Positions 1 to 8,182 are shown, counted from the stretch's first letter. The stretch: 24,293 nucleotides of DNA from CAYNQN01 sp964530525 (GCA_964530525.1 CAZHBH010000034.1:1-24293); one strand, 5' to 3'. Made by a program: numbers and translations. Notes: generated by a model from the sequence alone, not told the origin.

Positions 1-3000
1 TCGTCGGATCTGGCCATCACCAAGCTGGTCGACGGGCTCGACTCGGTGAACCTCTACTCCGGCGACAGCGGCACCTTCACCCTGGCCGTCACCAACAACG
101 GCCCGAGCGAGAACCCAGGGCCCATCACCGTCATCGACACCCTGCCCGCAGGGCTGACCTTCACCGGCTTCGCCGGGACCGACGGCTCGGTTTGGACCTG
201 TGACGACACGGCCCTGCCGGTCATCTCGTGCACCACACCCGACTCGCTGGCCGCAGGGGCTTCTCTGGTGAGCATCGAGCTGGACTTCACGGTCGACGGT
301 GACGCCACAGAGGGTGCACCTGGTCTGGAGAACACCGCCACGGTGAGCTCTTCCACCTACGACCCGGACCCGTCGAACGACACCGACGAGGCCTTCGTGG
401 TGGTCACCCACTCGGCTGACCTCGCCATCACCAAGGCCCACGCGGCCCCGTCGTTCACCGTGGGCCAGACCGGCACGTACACGATCGACGTGGTCAACAA
501 CGGTCCTTCGGCCAGCGTGGGTGGACTCGACGACCCGATCACCGTCTCCGACAGCCTGCCCGCAGGCCTGACCCCGACGGCCGTGGATGCGGCGGCCCCG
601 TGGTCCTGCGGCATCGTCGGCCAAGTGGTGATCTGCGACTTCTCGGGCTCGCTCCCCGCCGGCGACTCACTTCCGCAGATCACCGTGACGGTCGAGGTGG
701 GCGTGGAGGCCGAAGGCGGCGTCACCAACGTGGCCACGGTGACCCCGTCGGAGACGTACGACCCCGACATCTCCAACAACACCTCCGAAGACCCGACCGA
801 CATCACGCCTTCGGCCGACCTGGCCATCGTGAAGGAAGCTGTCGGCAGCTTCCAGGCAGGTCAGCAGGGCACCTTCACCTTCGTCGTGACCAACAACGGG
901 CCCTCCGCCTCGGTGGGCACGCCGGGTGACCTGATAGATGTGAGCGACACGCTGCCCGCCGGGCTCGTGCCCACGGCTGTCACCGGCTCGCCCGACTGGC
1001 TCTGCGGCTTCGCCGGCCAGGACGTGAGCTGCACCTTCGAGGGGACGTTGGCCGCTGGCGAATCGCTGTCGACCATCACGGTGACGGTCGACGTAGACCA
1101 GGACCTCGATGGCGACACGGTGAGCAACACGGCCACGGTCACCCCGGGGGCCACGCTCGACCCGGACCTCAGCAACAACTCCGACGAGGTGGAGGTCACC
1201 GTCGACCCCTCGGCAGACCTCGTCATCACGAAGACCGTGGACGACGCCGACATCTACAGCGGTGAGACGGCCACGTTCCGACTGGACGTGACCAACAACG
1301 GCCCCAACGACGCCGCCGGTCCGATCACGGTGGTCGACACGATCCCCGTGGGGCTCGTCACCCCGATCGCCGGCTCCGGCTCCGGTTGGGCATGTGACGT
1401 GGTCGGCCAGGTGGTGACCTGCACCCTTCCGGGCCCGCTGCCGTCGGGGGCGTCGGCCTCTCAGATCACCGTGACGGCGGTGGCCGGGGGCGGAGCTGCG
1501 GAGGGATCTCCGCTGGAGAACGTGGCCACGGTGTCGAGTCCGACCTACGACCCGGACACGTCGAACAACACCGATGAAGCCTTCGTGGTGGTCACCCACT
1601 CGGCAGACCTCGCCCTCACCAAGAGCGTGGACGAGTCGCAACTCGACACGGGCCAGACCGCCACGTTCCGCATCGAGGTGACCAACGAAGGCCCGTCGGC
1701 GAGCGTGGGAACGCCGGCCCAGCCCATCAGGGTCGTCGACACGCTGCCCGACGGCTTGGTCGCTCCCGTGACGGCGTCGGGTGCCCAGTGGGACTGCACG
1801 GTGGCGGTGCCCACCATCACCTGCGACTGGGAGGGCTCCCTCGCCTCCGGCTCGGACCTTCCGCAGATCGTCGTGACGGCGCTCGTCGACGGTGGAGCCG
1901 CCGAAGGGGTTCCGTTGGTCAACGAGGCCACGGTCGCCCCGGGCGTCACCCACGATCCCGACATGGCCAACAACACCGACTCGGCCTCCGTCGAGGTGAC
2001 CCACGTGGCGGACCTGGCCATCACGAAGAGCCACGCCGCCGACTCGTTCTACGTGGGCTACACCGGGACCTACATCATCGGCGTGGCGAACGACGGACCG
2101 TCGCCGAGCGTCGGGACGCCATCGGATCCCATCACCGTCACCGACACCTTGCCGACCGGGCTGACGCCGGTGTCGCTCGACGCCACCGGTTGGGACTGCG
2201 CGATCGCGGGCCAGGCCGTGACGTGCGAGCACGTCGGGTCCGTGGCGGCCGGGTCTTCGCTGCCGGCGATCAGCATCACCGTCGAGGTGGGAGTGGCGGC
2301 CGAGGGCGGCGTGGTCAACGTGGCCACCGTGATCCCCGGCGAGACGGAGGACCCGGACCTCAGCAACAACACGGCGGAGGACCCGACCGACATCACGGCA
2401 TCGGCCGACATGTCGATCGTCAAGACCTCCGGTGAGTCGTTCGTGGTCGGACACGAAGGCACGTTCAGCTTCACGGTCCACAACGCGGGCCCGTCGCAGG
2501 CGGCATCGCCGATCACGATCACCGACACGTTGGCAACCGGTCTCACCTACGTCTCCGCCACGTCCACCGACGCGTGGGCGTGTGTGGCGGTCGGCCAGGA
2601 CGTCACCTGCACCCTCGCAGAGGCGTTCGCCGCCGACCGCACCTCGGAGGTGACGATCACGGTGTCGGTGGATGCCGAGGTCGATCCCGAGGTGATCAAC
2701 TCGGCCACGGTGGCCAGCCCGACGTTCGACCCCGACGAGTCGAACAACACCTCGGGGACGGAGGACCCGTCGACCCCGACCATCGACCTGGTGCTCGAGA
2801 AGAGCCACACGGTCGACTTCCTCGTAGGGTCGCAGGGCTCCTACCTGATCGACATCGCCAACAACGGCCCGTCGGTGAGCACGGGTGTGATCACCGTGAC
2901 CGACACCGTCCCCGCCGGGCTCACGCCCATCAGCGCGGCCGGCACCGGTTGGGCGTGCGACGTCGTGGGCCAGGACGTCACCTGCACCCTGGAGGGCACC

Positions 3001-3900
3001 GCCGGGCCGGGTGAGTCGTACCCGCTGCTCACCGTGACGGTGGACGTCGGTCCCGAGGCCTACCCCGGCGTCACCAACACGGCGACGGTCACGCCTCCTC
3101 CGGGCTACAACGAGGACTTCCCCGAGAACAACACCGACAGCGATCCGACGATCGTGGGCCCGCTCTCGGACCTGGCCATCGTGAAGACGCACGAAGGTGA
3201 GGCCCGTGTCGGAGTGCCCCTCACGTGGGTGCTGGCGGTGTCGAACCTGGGACCGACGGACACGCCGGGACCCGTGGTGGTCACCGACGCGCTGCCCGAG
3301 GACTTCGAGGTGACCTCGGTGACCGGTGCGGGCTGGGACTGCGCCCTCGAGGGCCAGGAGCTCGAGTGCGTCGACGCCGACGGCCTGCCCGTGGGCGACG
3401 CCACCCCCATCGAGTTGGTCGTGGTGCCCCAGCCTGGGAGCGAGGGGAGCTCCACTAACACCGCCCACGTCGAGGGACCGGCCGTCGATCCGGACCCGAG
3501 CAACAACACCGACAGCGACGTGGTGGACGTCACCCCGACCGTCGACCTCAGCCTGACGAAGGTCGTGGTGGGACGGGTCATCTCGGGTGGTCCGGCCACG
3601 TGGCGACTGACGGTCAGCAACCACGGCCCGTCGGTCGCCACCGACGTGGTGCTCACCGACAACCTTCCTGAGGGGCTCGTCTACCAGAGCGCTTCGGGAG
3701 ACGGCTGGAGCTGCACAGCCGCGGGGCAGACGGTCACCTGCACGCTGTCGGGATCGATACCGGTCGGCACGTCGAGCGTGCTCGAGCTGGTCACCCTCGT
3801 GACAGCGCCCGCCGGCGATCCCGTTGCCAACAACGCCAGCGTCGTGGGAACCGGCATCGACCCCCACGACGGGGACAACGAGACCACCACCTCGCCGACC
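1..3900 (+). repeat. Ten tandem DUF11-coding repeats
   Basis: Repeat units start near 1, 412, 811, 1210, 1600, 2005, 2401, 2779, 3163 and 3538, a period of 375-411 bases. Boundary sequences suggest a higher-order duplication. The 1/2 and 4/5 junctions both read DEAFVVVTHSADLA. The 2/3 and 6/7 junctions both read EDPTDIT-x-SAD. Units 2 and 6 share HAA-x-SF-x-VG-x-TGTY. The last three units are more diverged. Confidence 0.85.
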
Positions 3901-4110
3901 GTGGTCGAGGAGCCCTCGAAGCCCGACGACGGTGGCGACGACGACGATTCGGACGGCACCGGCGGGGGAGCGCGTGGCGGGACCGGCACGCTGCCCCGCA
4001 CCGGACAGGAGGTCGCCCCGACGATCTGGCTGGCCGTGCTGCTGGTTCTGGCCGGCTCGGCCCTGGTGGCACTCACCTCTCGGCGGCGCCGCCGCACCCG
4101 GCGCATCTGA
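1..4110 (+). CDS. Giant DUF11-repeat surface protein with LPxTG anchor (5' truncated)
   Basis: The reading frame is open from base 1, so the true start lies upstream; 1369 codons are visible. The protein consists of about ten tandem DUF11 (Ig-like beta-sandwich) units of 125-137 residues. Each begins near an S/T-A-D-L-x-I-x-K motif, continues through N-x-G-P and D-x-L-P-x-G-L, and ends in D-P-D-x-S-N-N. Most units carry a W-x-C-x7-10-C pair, consistent with an intradomain disulfide outside the cell. After an Asp/Gly-rich linker come LPRTG (codons 1331-1335), a hydrophobic segment (about 1338-1360) and an Arg-rich tail, which together form a canonical sortase cell-wall sorting signal. It is therefore a wall-anchored stalk or adhesin-like protein; the ligand is unknown. 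No sortase gene is visible here. The family and anchoring are secure; a role in adhesion is inference. Confidence 0.93.
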   Translation, partial: SSDLAITKLVDGLDSVNLYSGDSGTFTLAVTNNGPSENPGPITVIDTLPAGLTFTGFAGTDGSVWTCDDTALPVISCTTPDSLAAGASLVSIELDFTVDGDATEGAPGLENTATVSSSTYDPDPSNDTDEAFVVVTHSADLAITKAHAAPSFTVGQTGTYTIDVVNNGPSASVGGLDDPITVSDSLPAGLTPTAVDAAAPWSCGIVGQVVICDFSGSLPAGDSLPQITVTVEVGVEAEGGVTNVATVTPSETYDPDISNNTSEDPTDITPSADLAIVKEAVGSFQAGQQGTFTFVVTNNGPSASVGTPGDLIDVSDTLPAGLVPTAVTGSPDWLCGFAGQDVSCTFEGTLAAGESLSTITVTVDVDQDLDGDTVSNTATVTPGATLDPDLSNNSDEVEVTVDPSADLVITKTVDDADIYSGETATFRLDVTNNGPNDAAGPITVVDTIPVGLVTPIAGSGSGWACDVVGQVVTCTLPGPLPSGASASQITVTAVAGGGAAEGSPLENVATVSSPTYDPDTSNNTDEAFVVVTHSADLALTKSVDESQLDTGQTATFRIEVTNEGPSASVGTPAQPIRVVDTLPDGLVAPVTASGAQWDCTVAVPTITCDWEGSLASGSDLPQIVVTALVDGGAAEGVPLVNEATVAPGVTHDPDMANNTDSASVEVTHVADLAITKSHAADSFYVGYTGTYIIGVANDGPSPSVGTPSDPITVTDTLPTGLTPVSLDATGWDCAIAGQAVTCEHVGSVAAGSSLPAISITVEVGVAAEGGVVNVATVIPGETEDPDLSNNTAEDPTDITASADMSIVKTSGESFVVGHEGTFSFTVHNAGPSQAASPITITDTLATGLTYVSATSTDAWACVAVGQDVTCTLAEAFAADRTSEVTITVSVDAEVDPEVINSATVASPTFDPDESNNTSGTEDPSTPTIDLVLEKSHTVDFLVGSQGSYLIDIANNGPSVSTGVITVTDTVPAGLTPISAAGTGWACDVVGQDVTCTLEGTAGPGESYPLLTVTVDVGPEAYPGVTNTATVTPPPGYNEDFPENNTDSDPTIVGPLSDLAIVKTHEGEARVGVPLTWVLAVSNLGPTDTPGPVVVTDALPEDFEVTSVTGAGWDCALEGQELECVDADGLPVGDATPIELVVVPQPGSEGSSTNTAHVEGPAVDPDPSNNTDSDVVDVTPTVDLSLTKVVVGRVISGGPATWRLTVSNHGPSVATDVVLTDNLPEGLVYQSASGDGWSCTAAGQTVTCTLSGSIPVGTSSVLELVTLVTAPAGDPVANNASVVGTGIDPHDGDNETTTSPTVVEEPSKPDDGGDDDDSDGTGGGARGGTGTLPRTGQEVAPTIWLAVLLVLAGSALVALTSRRRRRTRRI

Positions 4111-4120
4111 CGGACCACGC

Positions 4121-4153
4121 CGCCAGGAGGGCCCCTCCGGGGGCCTCCTGGCG
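4121..4153 (+). terminator. Strong hairpin terminator after the surface-protein gene
   Basis: A 15-bp stem (4121-4135 with 4139-4153, one G-G mismatch) closes on a TCC loop 10 bases after the stop codon. No T-tract follows, which is usual for actinobacterial terminators. It isolates the surface-protein gene from the next gene. Confidence 0.85.
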
Positions 4154-4168
4154 AGCGTGAGAGCCCGT

Positions 4169-4174
4169 TAGCGT
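4169..4174 (+). promoter_or_regulatory. -10-like hexamer for a leaderless DAC-domain gene
   Basis: TAGCGT (TAnnnT) lies exactly 6 nt before the GTG at 4181, so transcription should begin at or next to the start codon. There is no good Shine-Dalgarno sequence. No convincing -35 was found. Confidence 0.5.
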
Positions 4175-4180
4175 GAGGCC

Positions 4181-5194
4181 GTGCACAGCGAAAGGGTGGT
4201 GTCGCCGGCCCGGCTGCGTCGCCTTGCCGAGGAGCTTGAGGAGGCCGGGGTCTCCCTGGGGCGATGGATCCGCGACTCAGGAGCCCTGCTCGACGAGCTC
4301 GACTACGCGCTCCGCCCTCCGGTGCACGAGCGTCGCATCCCCACCTACGGCTGCCTCGTCCTCCCGGCTGTGGCCCCGAGCGAGTGGGGTGGCCCGACCG
4401 GGCTGGAGGTGACGGCGAGGGCGAACACGAGGTGGCGAGACGACGACGCTCGTCGATTCGCCGACGGCCTCGCCAGCTGGGTGGTGAGGGGCGAGGAGCG
4501 CATCGAGACCCTCGCGGTGTTCGACAGGGCGGCGGGATCCGAGCGTGACCTGGTGGTGCTGGCGGCCGCTACCGAGAGCACCATCGTGCAGCGCCACCCG
4601 GCAGGGATGGTCCGCATGGTCGGAGCCCCCGGGGTGGCCCGATGGGACGGGATGACCTGGCACCAGGAGCCTCCGGTGGGGCTCTGGATAGATGCCACGG
4701 GATCGTGCGTCGACGACGAGCAGCGCGCCACGTTCACCCGGCTCCTGACGTTCGCGGTGCACGACTTGGGTGCGCGTGGCATCGGCGCTCTGCTCGTGCT
4801 CCGCAGCTCGGCGCCCAGCGCTCCCCGATGGGAGGCGAGGATGGAGTCGCCGCCACCGCTGCGCATCGACCGGCCGTTCGACCTCGCACCGCTCCGGCAC
4901 GTGCTGTCGCAGCTGGACGGGGCTGCGGTGTTCGACAGCTCGGGCGCTCTGGAGGCGCTCGGGGTCCGCCTGATCCCCAGCCCGGAGGCCGAGAACGGTG
5001 TGGATCCCCTGCGGGGCACCAGGCACACCGCCGCCAGGCGGTACAGCTACGACGACTCCGAGGCGATCGTGATCGCGGTCAGCGAGGACGGGCCGGTCAC
5101 CGTGCTAAGGCGAGGGGAGCTGATCGGGCGCTCCGTCCCGTTGCCGGATCAACCTCTGCTGGTGCCCGCGGACGTGGAGGATCCGGGGGCGTAG
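4181..5194 (+). CDS. DAC-domain protein, probable diadenylate cyclase (c-di-AMP synthase)
   Basis: The 337-aa protein carries the two signature motifs of the DisA_N/DAC catalytic domain. D246-G-A sits in LDGAAVFDSSGALEALGV and R281-H-T in GTRHTAARRYS; both are needed to bind ATP and condense two molecules to c-di-AMP. The C-terminal ~150 residues (about 185-318) are the DAC domain. The N-terminal ~180 residues are not the DisA helical/HhH DNA-scanning region, which in DisA follows the DAC domain, nor the transmembrane segments of CdaA; I do not recognise them. The order (unknown domain then DAC at the C-terminus) resembles stand-alone soluble DAC proteins. The GTG start is chosen because a -10 hexamer sits 6 nt upstream. 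c-di-AMP commonly controls potassium and osmolyte balance. The motifs are seen; activity is inferred. Confidence 0.82.
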   Translation: MHSERVVSPARLRRLAEELEEAGVSLGRWIRDSGALLDELDYALRPPVHERRIPTYGCLVLPAVAPSEWGGPTGLEVTARANTRWRDDDARRFADGLASWVVRGEERIETLAVFDRAAGSERDLVVLAAATESTIVQRHPAGMVRMVGAPGVARWDGMTWHQEPPVGLWIDATGSCVDDEQRATFTRLLTFAVHDLGARGIGALLVLRSSAPSAPRWEARMESPPPLRIDRPFDLAPLRHVLSQLDGAAVFDSSGALEALGVRLIPSPEAENGVDPLRGTRHTAARRYSYDDSEAIVIAVSEDGPVTVLRRGELIGRSVPLPDQPLLVPADVEDPGA

Positions 5195-5197
5195 GTC

Positions 5198-5794
5198 TCA
5201 AGATCTGGGCTCTCGCCACATGGTCATCATCGGCGGTGCGCCCTTCGGCATGCGCAAGGGTCCCCGTTCCACGAAGCCGTGACGTGCGTAGAACGGTACG
5301 TTCCGTGGGTTCGAGCTCTCGAGGTATGCAGGCACGCCCTCGGCGTCGCAGCGCTCCAGCATGGGCTCCAGCACAGCGGAGCCCGCTCCCTTCCCCTGCT
5401 GGTCGGCTCGGGTGCCCAGGCTCTCCAGGTAGTAGTGGGGCTCGCGAGGGTGGGCACTCTCCATGGCGTTCAGCAGGCCGATGCAGGCGGGCAGTCGCCA
5501 GCGGAACGCGGCCACCGAGGCAGGGGCCAGCGCCAGCGACTCGCGCAGCGGACTCTTCCACTTGTCCACGTCTCGCCACACCGCCGCGCTGGCGCCGTCG
5601 TCGGTGACGAACGCGAGGTGGTCGTCGTGGCGAAGGACCAAGCTCACGTCCCTGCGCCAGAAGCCGCTCAGCCTCGCCTCGGTGTCGTCCAAGCCGGTCA
5701 TCCACCGGAAGCTCGGATCGTCCCGAAAGGCACTCCCGAAGGTCGCGGCCATTCCCCCCAGGTCGGCCGCAGTCGCTCTGCGCGCGCTCGTCAT
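5198..5794 (-). CDS. GNAT-family N-acetyltransferase
   Basis: The 198-aa product fits the GCN5-related acetyltransferase fold. The acetyl-CoA pyrophosphate-binding segment is near residues 126-140 (LGTRADQQGKGAGSAVLEP, the R/Q-x-x-G-x-G/A pattern). The typical C-terminal strand/helix follows, with YLESSNPRNVPFYARHGF at about 157-174. It likely acetylates a small molecule or an amine; the substrate cannot be told. The start is the ATG at 5794. A TACGTT hexamer ends 6 nt before it and there is no Shine-Dalgarno sequence, so the mRNA is probably leaderless. The frame stays open further upstream, but that would read through the divergent promoter region and the start of the synthetase gene. It converges on the DAC-domain gene with only 3 bases between stops. 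Confidence 0.85.
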   Translation of the reverse strand: MTSARRATAADLGGMAATFGSAFRDDPSFRWMTGLDDTEARLSGFWRRDVSLVLRHDDHLAFVTDDGASAAVWRDVDKWKSPLRESLALAPASVAAFRWRLPACIGLLNAMESAHPREPHYYLESLGTRADQQGKGAGSAVLEPMLERCDAEGVPAYLESSNPRNVPFYARHGFVERGPLRMPKGAPPMMTMWREPRS

Positions 5795-5800
5795 CGGCCA

Positions 5801-5806
5801 AACGTA
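5801..5806 (-). promoter_or_regulatory. -10-like hexamer for the leaderless GNAT gene
   Basis: Read on the minus strand this is TACGTT, 6 nt before the ATG at 5794. No clear -35 was found. Confidence 0.4.
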
Positions 5807-5858
5807 GCCCCGACTGCCCGGACGGCCCGGAAGGTTTCCTCTGGCGCTGACGACTGGC

Positions 5859-5873
5859 CAGAACGTCGTTCTG
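5859..5873. promoter_or_regulatory. Inverted-repeat operator 1 (CAGAAC-GTC-GTTCTG)
   Basis: A perfect 6-bp inverted repeat with a 3-nt centre lies in the divergent GNAT/synthetase intergenic region. The next six bases (5874-5879, TAAACT) form a good -10 for the synthetase gene. The same element recurs at 8129 in front of the oxidoreductase operon and next to the tetR gene. It is the likely binding site of the TetR protein encoded at 7424-8077. Confidence 0.7.
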
Positions 5874-5879
5874 TAAACT
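5874..5879 (+). promoter_or_regulatory. -10 hexamer of the acyl-CoA synthetase promoter
   Basis: TAAACT fits TAnnnT and directly abuts operator 1. The predicted start near 5886 gives a leader of about 30 nt that contains the GAGGGA ribosome-binding sequence at 5908-5913. Confidence 0.5.
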
Positions 5880-5916
5880 CTGATCCAAGTTTTGGAAGCG
5901 GAAGAGCGAGGGATCC

Positions 5917-7431
5917 GTGGAGCTGGTGGTAGGAGAGGTCTTTCGGAACGCTGCACGCGCGGTGCCCGAGCGCACGGCCCTCGTCGACGGGGCACGATCG
6001 ATGTCCTTCGCTGAGCTCGACCGAGCAGGCGACCAGGTGGCCCAGAGGATCGCCGACAGCGGGACTCGCCTCGGGGATCGCATCGTGGTCTGGGGCGGCT
6101 CGCCGTTCGAGCTGGGTCCCCTGCAGCTGGGCATCGCACGAGCGGGTGCCGTGTTCGCCCCCCTGAACGCGAGGTTCGGACCCCGCGAGGCGGCAGAGGT
6201 GGCCGAGGTCGCCTCTCCGCGGCTGGTGCTACTGGACGACGCCCACAAGGAGGTGTGCGGGGAGCTCCTCGATGCCCTGGGCGAAACCGCTTGGATGACG
6301 CTCGCCGACGTCGGCATCCCCGGGCTCGGAGGCAGCGTGGGCGCCGGTGCAAGGGTCTCCGGTGGACCGCCGTCTGTGGAGGGGCTGGAAGGTTCCAGCG
6401 ACCACACGGTCTTCTTCACCAGCGGGAGCACCGGCAAGCCCAAGGCGGTGGTGGTGTCGCACCGAGCTACCGTGATGCGCTGCCACCCTGGAGCCCAGGT
6501 GGAGCCCAGGGGCACCCTGGTCTGCCCGTTCCCGCTGTTCCACATGGCGGCGTGGACCCTCGCCTTCCAGCAGTGGTTCGCCCGCGACGGGATCATCTTC
6601 ACCCAGGGTGCGACGGGTGAGGAGATCTGCAGGGCGATAGATGAGAGCCGGGCCGAGCGCACCTACCTGATACCGGCGATGTGGCGGCGAGTGCTCGACC
6701 ACCTCGACTCGCCGGAAGGTAGGGGCTACGACCTGAGCAGCCTGCGCTTCGCGGACACCGGCACCTCCGCCACGCCACCAAGCCTCCTCGCGGAGATCGG
6801 CAGGCGGTTCCCGGGGGCAACACGCCGGGTCTTCTACGGCTCCACCGAGGCGGCCAACGTCACCTCCCTCGACGAGCACGACATGTCGCGCAAGGCCGGG
6901 AGCTGCGGGGTGCCCAGCCCGCTCGTGGAGGCGCGGGTGTCTTCTGAGGGAGAGCTCCAGGTGCGCAGCCCGCTCATGTTCGACCGCTACCTAGACGACG
7001 AGGAGGCGACGGCGGCGGCGTTCGACGGCGATCGCTGGTACAAGACAGGCGATCGTGCCGAGATAGACCCGGAGGGCTTCGTGTTCATCACCGGTCGCAT
7101 GGGCCACCTGATACGCACCGGCGGCGAGGGAGTGGACCCCCAGGAGGTGGAGGCCGTGCTGGCCACGCACCCCTCGATCGAGGACGTGGCGGTGGTGGGG
7201 ATCCAGGACCCCGACTGGGGTGAGGTCGTCTGCGCCGTGGTGGTGCCCACCGAGGGAGCCGAGCTGCCTTCGGTGGGCGAGCTGCGAGCGCACTGCCAGG
7301 GCGTCCTCGCCGACTTCAAGCACCCGCGTCGGGTGGAGGAGACCGAATCGATACCCCGAACCGAGGCCACCATGCAGGTGCAGCGGTCGCTGCTGGTCGA
7401 GCAGCTGGTATCGAGGGCGCGCCTCAGCTGA
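5917..7431 (+). CDS. AMP-forming acyl-CoA synthetase-like protein (ANL superfamily), catalytic Lys absent
   Basis: The 504-aa protein is full length for class I AMP-dependent acid-CoA ligases. It has the A3 P-loop TSGSTGKPK (168-176), A5 YGSTEA (307-312), A7 YKTGD (375-379) and an A8 hinge (393-410). These enzymes activate a carboxylic acid to an acyl-AMP and transfer it to CoA. Two departures stand out. The A10 motif reads PRTEATMQVQR (480-490), with Met486/Gln487 where the adenylation lysine is expected. The A8 hinge reads GRMGHLIRTGGEG rather than the usual GRxKDxIxxGGEN. It may have weak or altered adenylation activity, act only in thioesterification, or bind a CoA ligand. The GTG at 5917 follows GAGGGA. 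It overlaps the convergent tetR gene by 8 bases and is probably controlled by operator 1. Confidence 0.9.
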   Translation: MELVVGEVFRNAARAVPERTALVDGARSMSFAELDRAGDQVAQRIADSGTRLGDRIVVWGGSPFELGPLQLGIARAGAVFAPLNARFGPREAAEVAEVASPRLVLLDDAHKEVCGELLDALGETAWMTLADVGIPGLGGSVGAGARVSGGPPSVEGLEGSSDHTVFFTSGSTGKPKAVVVSHRATVMRCHPGAQVEPRGTLVCPFPLFHMAAWTLAFQQWFARDGIIFTQGATGEEICRAIDESRAERTYLIPAMWRRVLDHLDSPEGRGYDLSSLRFADTGTSATPPSLLAEIGRRFPGATRRVFYGSTEAANVTSLDEHDMSRKAGSCGVPSPLVEARVSSEGELQVRSPLMFDRYLDDEEATAAAFDGDRWYKTGDRAEIDPEGFVFITGRMGHLIRTGGEGVDPQEVEAVLATHPSIEDVAVVGIQDPDWGEVVCAVVVPTEGAELPSVGELRAHCQGVLADFKHPRRVEETESIPRTEATMQVQRSLLVEQLVSRARLS

Positions 7432-7445
7432 TGTCGAGCGCCCTC
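7413..7445. terminator. Bidirectional hairpin across the synthetase/tetR overlap
   Basis: GAGGGCGC (7413-7420) pairs perfectly with GCGCCCTC (7438-7445). The 17-nt interval between them holds both stop codons and a CAGCTG palindrome. It lies symmetrically on the convergent gene ends, so it could terminate both transcripts. Confidence 0.5.
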
Positions 7446-8077
7446 AGGGCGAAGGAGACCAGCAGGTCGGTCTCGTCCTGGGTGGGCGTGGTGCGGGCCA
7501 GGACGTGGCTGGTCATGGTTCCCGTGGTGAGGTGGTAGATCGCGAGGGCGTCGGCACCGGGATCGGGCGAGCTGGCCGTTCCTGCCTCCATCGCCTCCTC
7601 GACCGCCGCCACCAGTAGGGCGACGATGGTGTTCACCGACTCCTGTTGCTGTTCGGGGTGCTGCTCGGTGAGGCGGCCCAGGTTGCTGATGAACGGCCGG
7701 GTCCTCGCCGCGGCAGCGGGGTCGACCGCTTGTGCCATGACCCCCTCGATCCAGGCCCTGATGCGCGCCGCAGGGTCGGTGGCCTTCTCCATGCGGTGCT
7801 GGAGGTAGTTCCTCAGGCGCCTGCGACCGTCGTCGAGCAGAACCAGCAGGAGGTCGTCCTTGCTGGGGAAGTGGCGGTAGAAGGCCTGCGTCGACAGACC
7901 TGCCTCGGCGAGGATGTCGCGAACCCGGGGATCCACCGTCCCGGAACGCTCGATGACCTTGTAGGCGGCCTCGACGATGCGGGCGATCTCGTCTGCGGCG
8001 ACGTCGTAGCGGGCGCTCACCGTGCGGTTGATCGCAGCCTGGACGAGCGGCCGATCGTGCAGGTCGTCGCCGGGCAT
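7424..8077 (-). CDS. TetR/AcrR-family transcriptional regulator
   Basis: The 217-aa protein has a TetR N-terminal DNA-binding domain. The helix-turn-helix spans about residues 51-77 (RVRDILAEAGLSTQAFYRHF, then PSKDDLL). A divergent helical C-terminal ligand domain follows. TetR proteins in acyl-CoA and sterol catabolism usually sense acyl-CoA esters. The location between an acyl-CoA synthetase gene and a divergently transcribed 2-oxoacid oxidoreductase operon suggests a similar effector. The ATG at 8077 is chosen because an upstream extension would run through the operator at 8129-8143. No clear Shine-Dalgarno sequence is visible. It probably represses itself and the flanking operons through the CAGAAC-N3-GTTCTG repeats; that target assignment is inference. 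Confidence 0.9.
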   Translation of the reverse strand: MPGDDLHDRPLVQAAINRTVSARYDVAADEIARIVEAAYKVIERSGTVDPRVRDILAEAGLSTQAFYRHFPSKDDLLLVLLDDGRRRLRNYLQHRMEKATDPAARIRAWIEGVMAQAVDPAAAARTRPFISNLGRLTEQHPEQQQESVNTIVALLVAAVEEAMEAGTASSPDPGADALAIYHLTTGTMTSHVLARTTPTQDETDLLVSFALRALDIS

Positions 8078-8128
8078 GTCGGTGAGGCCGGGGCCCTGTG
8101 AGGTGGAGGTTCGACGTGGAGGCAATGG

Positions 8129-8143
8129 CAGAACGCTGTTCTG
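8129..8143. promoter_or_regulatory. Inverted-repeat operator 2 (CAGAAC-GCT-GTTCTG)
   Basis: This has arms identical to operator 1 and lies in the divergent tetR/oxidoreductase intergenic region. A -10-like TGTATT (8144-8149) follows directly, as at operator 1. On the minus strand, TATCCT (8155-8150) could be the tetR -10, which would put this operator over the tetR transcription start. Confidence 0.7.
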
Positions 8144-8164
8144 TGTATTAGGATACGACGTTGT

Positions 8165-8179
8165 GAGAACACCGTACTC
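8165..8179. promoter_or_regulatory. Imperfect second copy of the operator (GAGAAC-ACC-GTACTC)
   Basis: It has the same 6-3-6 geometry with 5 of 6 arm positions self-complementary, centred 36 bp downstream of operator 2. It may be an auxiliary site in the oxidoreductase leader. Confidence 0.4.
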
Positions 8180-8182
8180 GGT

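Noticed and set aside
667..3867. A 1066-codon open frame on the minus strand opposite the surface-protein gene
   Set aside because: It is Arg/His/Gly/Asp-rich low-complexity translation caused by high GC and repeats on the opposite strand. The plus frame has clear DUF11 domains and a sorting signal.
1..3900. Possible CRISPR or DNA-level satellite repeat
   Set aside because: The repeats are 375-411 bases, coding, and diverged mainly at the DNA level while conserving protein motifs. They are protein-domain repeats.
5795..6352. N-terminal extension of the GNAT open frame (and a longer minus frame to 6662)
   Set aside because: It crosses the divergent promoter and overlaps the well-supported synthetase gene. 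The acetyltransferase domain is complete from 5794.
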